DNA from: Aphrocallistes beatrix
Lineage: Eukaryota > Porifera > Hexactinellida > Sceptrulophora > Aphrocallistidae
Length of the DNA: 64,000 bases
Assembly: GCA_963281255.1 (NCBI GenBank)
Contig: OY725490.1
Span: 6,138,001-6,202,000, forward strand
Direction of reading: 5' to 3'
The notes beneath the pieces are model-generated. The model searched no databases. It was not told where the DNA came from and was given only the letters and a program-made list of their open reading frames with translations. Below are positions 52,688 to 61,985 of the stretch, one piece after another (the stretch's first letter is position 1; the number at the start of each line of letters is the position of its first letter). The translations under genes and the position numbers were made by a program.

Positions 52688-53233
52688 TTTCTAAGTAATT
52701 AAACTATATTCGAATTAAATTAAAAATCGAATCACGAATCAGAGAAAGGACCATAGGCGTAGCAACTATGGGAGGGGGCAAGGGAGCAGTTTCTCCGAAA
52801 CCATAGCCCACTGTATATATACAGTAGGCTATGCCTAAACCTATTTTAAATGTTGATCGTCATATGAAGAGTGTTACTTATATATAAATACTATATGTCC
52901 AGATCCTTCTGTAGACATAGATGAATCTGGACATACCATAAAATAAATGTTGTCAGCTTCTGGACCCACTGGGGGAGTCGGAACTATGCAACTGCATCGC
53001 TAAAATAGATACACACATATACATAATGACACTATCTACAATTCTACATTATCGTTTCATTTTTAGTTGGAAAATCTTACTCTCCATGGATGGTTCGTTT
53101 CACCTTTCATTTATTGCGAATTAAAATTAGGAATCCAATGTTTAGTGGGAGTAATTGCTATTAGGTACCCATAGGGCGCCTTTGAATTATTTATTCTCCA
53201 CGGTCAACCGCAAAGCGGGTTTGTAAATAAATA
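52688..53233. other. spacer between tandem NHL copies
   Basis: It contains a 34-base mini-palindrome with CATAGCCCACTGTATATA and its inverse (~52804-52837), looking like the two ends of the foldback family joined without an interior. Confidence 0.4.
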
Positions 53234-53386
53234 CAATCGACTCCGCTTAATCGGGGCACTTTTGAAGAACCGGAATAGCAATCACAAATAGCAACCAATA
53301 CAAATATTTTCGGTTAATTAGGTATTCCGCTTAATCGGGGCAAAATATCCTCTGACCGATGTGACCCTATTAAGCGGAGTAGACTG
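53234..53386. mobile_element. pogo-like short element
   Basis: CAATCGACTCCGCTTAATCG ... TTAAGCGGAGTAGACTG with TA on both sides. Its right half matches the remnant at 1-131. Confidence 0.7.
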
Positions 53387-53485
53387 TAAATAAATAAATA
53401 AATAAATAAATATCATAAAATTAACTAATTGTCTAAGATAAATATTGAATAAAGTTTGGAAGAGTGGCTCAAGAACTGCAAGTAG

Positions 53486-55076
53486 TCACCAAATCTGGAT
53501 ACACTTGTCTGGAGTACTACTGCAGACTATGATATCACCGTTACTAGCAATAGTGATTCCTTTCGGATCTACAAATGGGCCAAATTTGTGAATGAGATCG
53601 CCTTGAATGTCAAATACTGTAATACAACCAGTTTGATAGTCCGCAATACAAATATTGTTTACACTGTCTAAGCAAAAAACGTATTGAAAAGATCTCTTAA
53701 CGATATTCCTGATTAGCACATGATTGTAATTGTAAATATGCATACATGGATCTCTAGCATCTAGTACAAATATTGAATCTTCAGTCAGGTTAATGTCATA
53801 TGGCTGTTCCAAGACATTTCCAAAGAGAGAAGTTTTCCAGTTGAACTCTTGAGTGAACACCTGAATACGATTATTACCAAAATCACAAACATATATGTCA
53901 CCATTTACCTTATTGATATCAATGCCGTAAGGATGAGTTAGCTGTCCTTCACCAACGGTTTGAATATAGGTCCCATTCAGATTATAGACGAGGATACAGC
54001 TTCCATTGAATTGTACCACAAATACTCTTTCTTGATAGATAGTAATACCTATGGGATAATTCATACGACCATCATCTCCAAACTTGTATAAATATGTACA
54101 TTCCTGTGAGAACACCTGTACTCTGTTGTTTTCATGATCAGATATGTAAACATTATTAGTCTTAGGATCAATTGCAATACTCCAAGGACGACCAAACTGA
54201 CCTGGTCCAGTACCGATAGTACCAAAGCTCTTCACCGGTTGTAGTTTGGTGGAGTAATCAATTGCATGATTTTTTTGTTTGTAAAAAGGGGATTTAATAG
54301 AGACTTGTCCATGCCGTCTCACATTCTGATTCAAACCTTTATCGAATGCAAATGAGATTTCCCAGTTTTCAATTTCGCTTTTTATCTTATCGAGTGACTC
54401 TTCTATTTTCTTCATGAAGTCTTGTTGGAGTGAGATCAGACCAGGGGCCTTATTCACTAAGAAAACTTAAGATTTGCTTAACTTTATTTAACTTTAATAT
54501 AGTGGAAATTTTGAAGAGTTGCATTACGATTTGGGTAAATAGATGTTCAATGATAACAATAGAAATATAAACTACCTAAATACTGGAAATATTCCAAGTC
54601 ACTCTCGAAATATTCGTGATGTCATACTTAAGTATTATGACGTCATACTTAACTTAAAATATTACGTAACTTTCTGAAAAGTTTAACAAATGAGTCAAAA
54701 TTGGTCAAGCATTTCAATTGTACCACTTAAAATTAATGGAGTATGCAATCTATTTGAATTCTTTAAAAATCTCTTCTAATTTTGAAGATTCAAAAGTTAA
54801 GCAAATCTTAAGTTTTCTTAGTGAATAAGGCCCCAGGTAACTGGATATTCTGTTCAATAAATTCTTTGTTTTATCAAGTTCTATCTTCATTTTATCTTTT
54901 TCTTTTACTTTCTCCATAAACTTGGTCAATATTGTATCAACTTCCTTCAACAACTCTGCTTCTCTCGTTCTAACACTCTTAACCAACTCACCGAAATGTG
55001 ATTGGATCTCGTTTCGAACTTTGGTTATCTCCAGTTCGAATTCTGTCCCGATTGATGCTACACTACTGGTAGCCAT
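53486..55076 (-). pseudogene. tandem copy of the NHL gene, broken by a transposon and a frameshift
   Basis: It starts like its neighbour (MATSS, ATG at 55074-55076) with the same coiled coil (EVDTILTKFMEKVKEKDKMK). At 54867/54868 one base is missing relative to 52441-52687, which shifts the frame within the coil. Twenty-odd bases later a 387-base element (54446-54832) interrupts it. After the insertion the frame is open again from the sequence PGLISLQQDFMKKIEESLDK to the stop at 53486, with every NHL unit intact (SFGTIGTGPGQFGRPWSIAI, ISDHENNRVQVFSQE). High similarity to the neighbour shows a recent tandem duplication and a still more recent break. Confidence 0.9.
54446..54832. mobile_element. 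MITE inserted in the NHL coding sequence, 5-bp target duplication
   Basis: Inverted ends GGCCTTATTCACTAAGAAAA ... TTTTCTTAGTGAATAAGGCC, arms of ~45 bases. The direct repeat CCAGG flanks it (54441-54445, 54833-54837). The intact neighbour has a single CCAGG at the same place (near 52444), proving the insertion. Superfamily not assigned. Confidence 0.92.
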
Positions 55077-56108
55077 ACTTCTAACCAATTCAAAAATAAA
55101 ATAGAAATACAATCAATAATATTAGAATATGAGAAGAAATCTTACATTCAACGGAGTATGTTTTGTCACAAAAAAATGCTCAATATGAATCAAATAGCAT
55201 CGAAAATAGATTTACAAAAGGTGGAACCTCTAGAGCACATAGGTTACGACCTTTCATAGTTACTGTAGTTAGATACAAATATTTCATTTCAACATGGAAA
55301 CAAAATTAAGTTCTAAACTATTGCTCAAATTAATAACTAAAACAACTTCATAGGAATAACTTTTCGCATTTCGGATTTTATGCATCTTTTCGGATTTTAC
55401 GTATCGATTTACAGATTTTGAAGTTTGAGTAAAATCTCCGAAATTCGGCCGTGATTTAGGACATTGACTGCCAGGTTCGCCATACTTGGTCTATTGGGCA
55501 ACTTTTGAAATATTTTGGGCAATTCATGCAGCGTTACATAAAATATTCCATTTTTGTGTCAAAATAGACAAAGAACGCTCCAATTTATTTGAGTCACGGA
55601 TTTAACAATCGAACTTTGGTACTAAGATCCATCGATCACTATTGATACAGATTTTGACAGTGAAAGCAACCCAATCTATTATAGAATTATGAATGAGTCA
55701 GGATGACTGATTTTTATTTTATAAATTGTATATTATATGGCATATTTTCGGTTAAATAGGCTAGGGCCATTTTGGGGCCCACGTGCTCACCTGGAATTGA
55801 TCTATAATGAGAGACAGTGGGCACGCTCTATACTGTGCATAAGTGTAGGGCATGCCGATACTACGACCATTCCCACCCAACCATCAGAACCCAGTGCGCC
55901 AATGATTGACTCCAGCACTAACCTCACTCAAATAAATTATTCGAACCATTTCGAAGGAAGGTATTCCCAATTTCCCAACACTTAAATTGTTAAGAGAATC
56001 CTCAGTACGTATGTCTAGGTGCCTATCGTTAACTTGTTGCTGCATTACATTTATACATTTTGGAATAATTTAAAAGTCTGGACCATTTTCAAAACATTTC
56101 CATAGGAC
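55077..56108. other. intergenic, nothing recognised
   Basis: AT-rich. A frame at 55737-55985 has no family resemblance. No inverted repeat noticed. Confidence 0.3.
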
Positions 56109-57159
56109 TGTCACTGGAAAATTGGTCCGCGAAAATTTTGGTCCGGGGGACCAATTTTTTCAGGGAAAATTGGTCCTCCCCTGAAAATTTTGGTCCTACT
56201 ATGGACCAATTTTCCATGGAATTTTGGTCCGCCCGAACCAATTTTTCCATAAAAAATGCATCATCATTCCAGAACAATTTGGAAAGGATGTCAAGTCCCA
56301 CTGGCGCTGTGGTAGCTGTTATTAGGTGTAGTTATTATAGTTGGAATAGGTAGGCACTCAATAGGAAGAGAGTTCAGATTTTAGAGAGAGCAGAAGAAAT
56401 AAAATACACTTCTTAGATTCGAGATTAGCTAAATATGTATGTATTGAATACTAAAATATGAATTGTCAGTCCGGGGGCAAACAGCTTGGTTGTTCGACAA
56501 ATGAAAATTATCAAAAAATCGAGGATGTCAAATGATCGATAGAATCTAATTTTCCATGAAAGAATTAGTCTCTCGGACCAATTTTTCCTGAAAAATTAGT
56601 CTCCCTGACAATTTTTCCTGAAAAAAATGGTCCCCGGACCAATATTCTCTGAAAAAAATGGTCCCTCGGACCAATTTTCCATGAAAAAAATGGAGTATAA
56701 TCCAATTTTATAAATATCGAAATTTAGCAATCATTTATTCCAATTCTAATCGAGTGGTTTCCAGATGGCTACGTGTTGGGACGAATTTCTTGATTCCGCT
56801 AGAGAGAATGTGCTCCAGAGAGTGAGGAGAGAAATAGAAGAGCTATTCCATTCTCTGATAGAGAAGGTGAATGAGAGGAGAGAAGTTCTCCTGACACAGC
56901 TGAACCAATGGGAAGAAGAGTTCAACATAACACGAGCTAGCTGTTTCTAATCTTTAGAAGAGATTAAGAGAGAAAGAGCTGAGATGGAAGAATATCTCTC
57001 TAAATTGAAAATAGATAAAGCTAGAACCTCAATGGAAAAAGGAATTTCTGATTTAATTAACGAGATTAGTGAGAAAGAACAGAAATGGACCAATTTTCCC
57101 TGAAGAAAATGGTCCATTGCGAGACCAAAATTTTCAGGGGAGGACCAATTTTCGTGACA
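56109..57159. mobile_element. putative capture (Pack-MULE-like) element with GGTCC/GGACC repeat arrays
   Basis: Inverted ends TGTCACTGGAAAATTGGTCC ... GGACCAATTTTCGTGACA. Near the ends and at 56555-56695 are many copies of AAAATTGGTCC/GGACCAATTTT with CC(A/C)TG spacers. Between the arrays sits a 5' piece of an NHL gene with its upstream flank (56765-57083). No exact target duplication was found. Similar ends occur at 45488-45577. Confidence 0.5.
56765..57083 (+). pseudogene. 5' fragment of the 2736-type NHL gene
   Basis: From ATG it reads 61 residues (ENVLQRVRREIEELFHSLIE and on) almost as in the gene at 2736-3965. A stop then stands where that gene has Gln: TGT TTC TAA versus TGT TTC CAA (56947-56949). 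The same frame continues with KIDKARTSMEKGI-type sequence to 57083, where it is cut by GGACCAATTTTCC repeats. The whole NHL part is absent. Confidence 0.9.
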
Positions 57160-57221
57160 GGACACCTACTACTCAACTGAGTTGTCTCGGTCATTACGAG
57201 CTTTCCAATATGGATAAATAA

Positions 57222-57461
57222 ACTTTCAAAAAACTTGTTAAAACAGAAATGTTTAATAAAGAACATATTTTCAATCTGCATGAATACATTAAACCATTCA
57301 ACAACGCTCTTAATGAGTATATCATTGAATTTAGTTGAAAAGAGTTTGATGAAATGATCGTACCTTTGAGAAGCGAATTCGAAAAAACCATATCCCAGAA
57401 TAGAATGATTCGATTAGCTAGACTCTTGTTTCCTCAAATAATTCTCGATTTGGCCCAGTAA
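57222..57461 (+). pseudogene. degraded short open frame, unknown
   Basis: 80 codons with one internal TGA (57336-57338 region) and a TAA just before it. The reading includes MFNKEHIFNLHEYIKPFNN and EFDEMIVPLRSEFEKTIS, which look like helical protein sequence rather than random DNA. No family recognised; perhaps an exon remnant. Confidence 0.3.
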
Positions 57462-57572
57462 TATATTTGGGGGAACTCTTACGCCATAACTAATTATGAT
57501 ATAACTGGTCTGTTGCGTGATATGTAGGCTCCCTATTTTAGTTATCAAGTTCTCATCAATACCTCATACAGT

Positions 57573-57716
57573 GGGCATACCTAATTTACGGGACGGGTTA
57601 AGATGCCTAATTTACGGGACGGGACGAGTCAAGATGCCTAATTTACGGGACGGGACAGAAAATGTGCCTAATTTACGGGATGGGATGCCGTCCCGTCCCG
57701 TAAATTAGGCATGCCC
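57573..57716. mobile_element. tandem-repeat element of the GGGCATRCC family
   Basis: GGGCATACCTAATTTACGGG ... GTAAATTAGGCATGCCC with repeats of CCTAATTTACGGGACGGG. Flanks CATACAGT / CATACAGC (8 bases, one mismatch). Here the unit has TTTACGGG, where the copies at 14421 and 61186 have TTTCCGGG. Confidence 0.75.
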
Positions 57717-57916
57717 CATACAGCTTTGTAGTGTAAATTATGAATAAATACAATGAACACTGAAAGTGACGGAAATACGGAAAAATTAGTCACATCTACT
57801 CTAAAAAGAGATCTTACGGACATAACACTGTACACATCCTCCCAACCAAACCCACCGAGATATAATAATAAGTTTGAAATCATTTCTCAAAACAAATAAA
57901 TAAATACAAACAAATA

Positions 57917-58501
57917 TTACTCGCTGACAACAGAAGTGACTCCCTTCCCACAAATTTTGGTCATAAACCACAGACCCGTTGTCCCACCGGGCACATAGCT
58001 GCACATGTACCATAGCAACGCCACCAGCTGAAGAATGCCGAACACTAGCGTTAGTGGAGTGGAATGCAGAGAGACAGCCGCGTAGAGAGTGAGCGACAGA
58101 GTCGCGATGTAGGAGAGAGTGAATGGCAGACGCTGCAAGGACACAATGTGTCTGAGGTGTGAACAGGGTCCCCACAGGAAAGAGAAGCTGCCCAGGGTGC
58201 AGATGGAACCCAGTGTGAAGAGAAGTGCGAACCGCCGCGCTTTCAGGACAATAAGTGGCAGGAGTAGCCCTGACAACACGAAGAATGTGACACCTACCCC
58301 CAGGCACACGAGGAAACCGAACAGCCGCTCTTTCCTGCCCAGAGTAGGCAGCCAATCAGACTCCTCCTTCTCCTCTCCTCCCCGCCACCAGACCCAGTTG
58401 GTGGCAGTTGTCTCAGGAGTGGCGGCCTCCACGTCTCCACGCGAAAGAGAGATCTTGTCCGTAAGGGACTTCTTGGAGAACAAATTCCCAATCGACTCCA
58501 T
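57917..58501 (-). CDS. SFT2-domain vesicle transport protein
   Basis: 194 residues from ATG (58499-58501). After a soluble N-terminus come LPTLGRKERLFGFLVCLGVG, then four transmembrane segments (about residues 71-95, 100-117, 127-147, 151-172) and the family ending VPGGTTGLWFMTKIC. SFT2 proteins sit in Golgi and endosome membranes and assist SNARE-dependent fusion of endosome-derived vesicles. Human SFT2D1/2 are ~160 and SFT2D3 215 residues. The frame stays open 10 codons upstream to a good acceptor (TTTTTTATTTCAAG at ~58542), so an additional 5' exon is likely and the true start may be further upstream. Confidence 0.88.
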   Translation of the reverse strand: MESIGNLFSKKSLTDKISLSRGDVEAATPETTATNWVWWRGGEEKEESDWLPTLGRKERLFGFLVCLGVGVTFFVLSGLLLPLIVLKARRFALLFTLGSICTLGSFSFLWGPCSHLRHIVSLQRLPFTLSYIATLSLTLYAAVSLHSTPLTLVFGILQLVALLWYMCSYVPGGTTGLWFMTKICGKGVTSVVSE

Positions 58502-58611
58502 CGCTAATTCCGCTTCAGAAGGATTGGACACTCTGGTAACTTGAAATAAAAAACAACCTCAATTAACTTGTATGTACAAGTAGATTGTCCATGAACTAGA
58601 AATTCTATATA

Positions 58612-58750
58612 CAGTAGAATTTGCTTATTAGCAACTCCCTTATTAGCAACCAATCCTCAGGTCCCAGGTGAAGATTTTGTGTTAATTATGTTCCTTTATT
58701 AGCAACCATTTTATGAGCAAAACTGAGTTTCTAATAAGCGAATTCCACTG
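58612..58750. mobile_element. pogo/Tigger-like short element
   Basis: CAGTAGAATTTGCTTATTAGC ... CTAATAAGCGAATTCCACTG, TA on each side; interior word TTATTAGCAACC repeated. Confidence 0.75.
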
Positions 58751-58752
58751 TA

Positions 58753-59332
58753 ATTAGTTCTAGTCTCAGATGATAGTCAATGGACAATTGAAATATGACA
58801 ATTTAGAATTTCAACTCCATTTATAAATGAGACAGTCTCTTTATAACTGAACAGTGGAATCTCAATGCGGTATGAAGATATCTCCATCCTTGAAAATGTA
58901 AGGCTGAGATATGAATTCAGAGGGTTGCTTGTGTACATAAAAAGTAAGCACCTCAACAATTTTAACCTCACCATTCTATTCTCATACAGGATTCTTTGGA
59001 TATTGGATGCGGGGATGATTAGAAGCACAAACTAATTATGAGAGCGGACTCATTCTACTGATTTTACCGCACTACTCATAGAACTAACAAGATACCCTCG
59101 CTATCCAAGCTCAAAAGTTCCAAATGTACTACAAAAATCAATTTAGAGGGAGATGTTAATACGACACAAATATAAGATTAGAGGTAATACGTACGCATTC
59201 ATGATATGATTTAATGAAATAAAGCAAATAGTCGAATAGATAGAATATAGCAATCGTTTACGTATTGGAAAACAAAAATAAAAACAATTAGAAAGAAAAG
59301 AAATAGAAAAGATGCAAAATAACGAACATAAA
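58753..59332. other. intergenic, AT-rich
   Basis: No gene or repeat recognised. It may hold the upstream exon and promoter of the SFT2 gene. Confidence 0.3.
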
Positions 59333-59934
59333 TCCTTACTATTAAAACTCGATTATTGTATATATATATATATATACAAGCGGGCTTCGCGCTTGCTTGC
59401 GATGCGCGGCTGGCGGACACTTCGTGTCCGCCGGAGGCTCCCTTCGGTCGCTTGGAGTCACATTGGTTAATTATAAGGGAGATAACATCTCTAAATATGT
59501 CTGTTCTACTGTGCTAATCGATATCACTCGAAAAATCACCAAATTTGTCAATTTTAAAATTTTTGATGCGTAATGATGACGTCATAACAAAGTGATGAGT
59601 CATCATTTTTTGATGAAAGTCGCATCATATGTGAGGTATGTTAGTATACAGATTCTATTAAAATTTCAGCCTTCTATCTCCTATAATGGCTGAGTTATGC
59701 CCGAATAACTGTGTTGCTTAACTTTTAAAAATGTGACAATGACGTCATAATTCCATGATGAGCTCAGAACTTACTGGAGCCATAGCCAAAAGACTCCCAC
59801 ATGCCAAAAATCAGCTTTCTGCGCCTGGCAGTTTCTTCAATCAATTCGTAACAGATATATATATATACAAATATTAATCGAGTTTTAATAGTAAGGATAT
59901 ATACACATACACAATAATCGAGTTTTAATAGTAA

Positions 59935-59968
<34 letters not shown>

Positions 59969-60457
59969 CGAATTGATTGAAGAAACTGCCAGGTGCAGAA
60001 GGCTGATTTTTGGCATGTGGGAGTCTTTTGGCTATGGCTCCAGTAAGTTCTGAGTTCAGAGCAAAATGTCGACTCATCATGGAATTATGACGTCATTGTC
60101 ACATTTTTAAAAGTTAAGCAACACAGTTATTCGGGCATAACTCAGCCATTATAGGAGATAGAAGGCTGAAATTTTAATAGAATCTGTATCCTAACACGTC
60201 TCACATATGATGCGACTTTCATCAAAAAATGATAACTCATCACTTTGTTATGACGTCATCATTACGCATCAAAAATTTTTAAATTGACAAATTTGGTGAT
60301 TTTTCGAGGGAAATCGGTTTTAACACTAAGATGGACATATTTAGAGATGTTATCTCCCTTATAATTAACCAATGTCACCTCCAGGCGACCGAAGGGAGCC
60401 TCCGGCGGACACGAAGTGTCCGCCAGCCGCGCAGCGCAAGCAAGCGAAGCGCGCTTG
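59333..60457. mobile_element. head-to-head pair of Helitron-like elements forming a 1.1-kb palindrome
   Basis: A minus copy (59377-59897) and a plus copy (~59966-60457) face each other across AT microsatellite; arms of ~490 bases are almost identical. Two extra family termini are present, TCCTTACTATTAAAACTCG at 59333 and an inverted one ending at 59937, so at least one insertion landed in another copy. Each arm has two TGACGTCA sites, the GGCGGACAC/GTGTCCGCC hairpin and, at its outer end, CAAGCGAAGCGCGCTTG or a variant. Confidence 0.6.
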
Positions 60458-60500
60458 TGTTAAGTAATGACTGAAGGAATGTTTGAAGAAAAAGAAGAAA

Positions 60501-60854
60501 TCAGAAAATGAGAAGAGAGTGGTTATAACCGACAACTAAGATTCTCCCCGAACCCAGTGTAACTCCATACGGTTTATATACACTATTAGTAATTGTGTGC
60601 ACTAATTCACCTTGTTGATTGAAAATAACAACTGTAATTCAATACTTCTTTTAGTTTTGATATTCTTGATTGATATTTCTCTCTTTCCTTCTTGAAAGGG
60701 TTTAGCATTTCTTTTAAATCCTTCAAGAGTTTTCTCTCCCTCTCTCTCGAGCATTCGGTCAATTCACGGAAACGAGTTTCTAGTATTCTGCTCACTTCTG
60801 TGATTTGAATTTCAAAGCAATATTTTCTTCTGACACAACACTAGCAGTTGCCAT
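60501..60854 (-). pseudogene. NHL gene remnant, frameshifted and internally deleted
   Basis: From ATG (60852-60854) it reads MATASVVSEENIAL and then needs a one-base shift to continue as coiled coil (RFRELTECSRERERKLLKDL), aligning with the start of the 51488 gene. After KEVLN it jumps to an end-of-propeller sequence, VVIFNQQGELVHTITNSVYK, then PYGVTLGSGRIL, as at the C-terminus of NHL proteins. About 250 codons are missing. Its last base is 43 bases from the Helitron-like 3' end. Confidence 0.75.
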
Positions 60855-61176
60855 CACTGAACTAATCAATGTAAGAGAATAGAACTAACAGAGATATTAC
60901 ATTTTCACTGTATTGTATAGAGAGTATACGTATACTCAGTGGAATTATATTTAGATTTATTTTACATATGAGGTAAGCATAGTTGATATAATGTAATGAA
61001 TACCTTTTAAGTTATGCTGCTACCAAGGATTTGAGAATTGAAATATTGTAAAAATCTGAATAGTCATTTTGGTTAAAAATGCCTTCAATGGTTGTTTGGT
61101 GGGGTTTAATGCAAACAACAAATCTCTAACCCATTCCCACCCGAAATTGTGCAATTTTTAATTTTTATTATTTTGA
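60855..61176. other. intergenic, nothing recognised
   Basis: AT-rich spacer without a gene. Confidence 0.3.
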
Positions 61177-61185
61177 CCTCTACTT

Positions 61186-61383
61186 GGGCATGCCTAATTT
61201 CCGGGACGGGACGGAACCATCCCGAAAATCTAGGTACCTAATTTCCGGGACGGGAGAGTAAAGATGCCTAATCTCCGGGACGGGACAGAAAAGGTACCTA
61301 ATTTCCGGGACGGGACGGGTTAAGATACCTAATTTCCGGGACGGTATCCCGTGACCCGTCCCGTCCGGAAATTAGGCATGCCC
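61186..61383. mobile_element. tandem-repeat element with exact 9-bp target duplication
   Basis: GGGCATGCCTAATTTCCGGG ... CCGGAAATTAGGCATGCCC with five or so units of CCTAATTTCCGGGACGGGA. The flanking direct repeat CCTCTACTT is exact (61177-61185, 61384-61392). Confidence 0.85.
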
Positions 61384-61392
61384 CCTCTACTT

Positions 61393-61959
61393 CGTAGTTT
61401 ACACTGTTGACAGTCGTTATTTTGAGAATTCTATTGTTACTTTATATTCAAGCCTGATAACTGATCGGTCTCACAAGAACCAATAAGTTTCGATATTCAA
61501 TTCTCACGTAACAAGTCACTTACTGGAGCTGCACTATCGGCCTGTCGACCAACATTTCTTTATTTGGCTTTGTCCTACAATCAGTGGTGTTTTGGGGGGG
61601 GGAGGGCGCGGGGGGGCGCTGCCCCCCACTTTTTTCGCTTGGGGGGGGGCGCTGCCCCCTCACTTTTTTCGCTTGGGGGGCGCTCCTTACCTCATGCTGA
61701 CTACCATTTTAATTTTAGCCTTAGAATGTATTACGTAGCATAACAAATTCAAATCAATTGTTGCCATTTTAAACTAACCATATTCTCTTTCTTATATAAT
61801 AATGTTAATTCAGAACTTGTTAAGTAACCAAAGTTAACTATTAAGTAGATAGGATTACTGGAGATTATTTGAGATTTGATGATATATACTATATCGTAGT
61901 AATTATTGGTTGCATTGTTGATTGATATTAAAACTATAGATTATAGATCCACATTATAT
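61393..61959. other. G-rich tandem repeat and probable 5' LTR
   Basis: 61585-61690 repeats the words GGGGGGCGCTGCCCCC and CACTTTTTTCGCTTGGGG about three times. From ~61710 to the primer-binding site the sequence is probably the 5' LTR of the gypsy element (TATATAA at ~61795), but its first base cannot be fixed without the 3' LTR. Confidence 0.4.
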
Positions 61960-61977
61960 TGGTAGCAGAGAGTGGTT
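61960..61977 (+). promoter_or_regulatory. retrotransposon primer-binding site (initiator tRNA-Met type)
   Basis: TGGTAGCAGAGAGTGG resembles the complement of the 3' end of animal initiator tRNA-Met (TGGTAGCAGAGGATGG, 14 of 16 positions). It lies 26 bases before the gag ATG, where minus-strand synthesis would be primed. Confidence 0.7.
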
Positions 61978-61985
61978 ACTGAGCC

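Noticed and set aside
56765..56950. Functional short NHL-family protein of 61 residues
   Set aside because: The stop corresponds to a Gln codon in the intact relative and the frame continues afterwards, so this is a nonsense mutation in a fragment.
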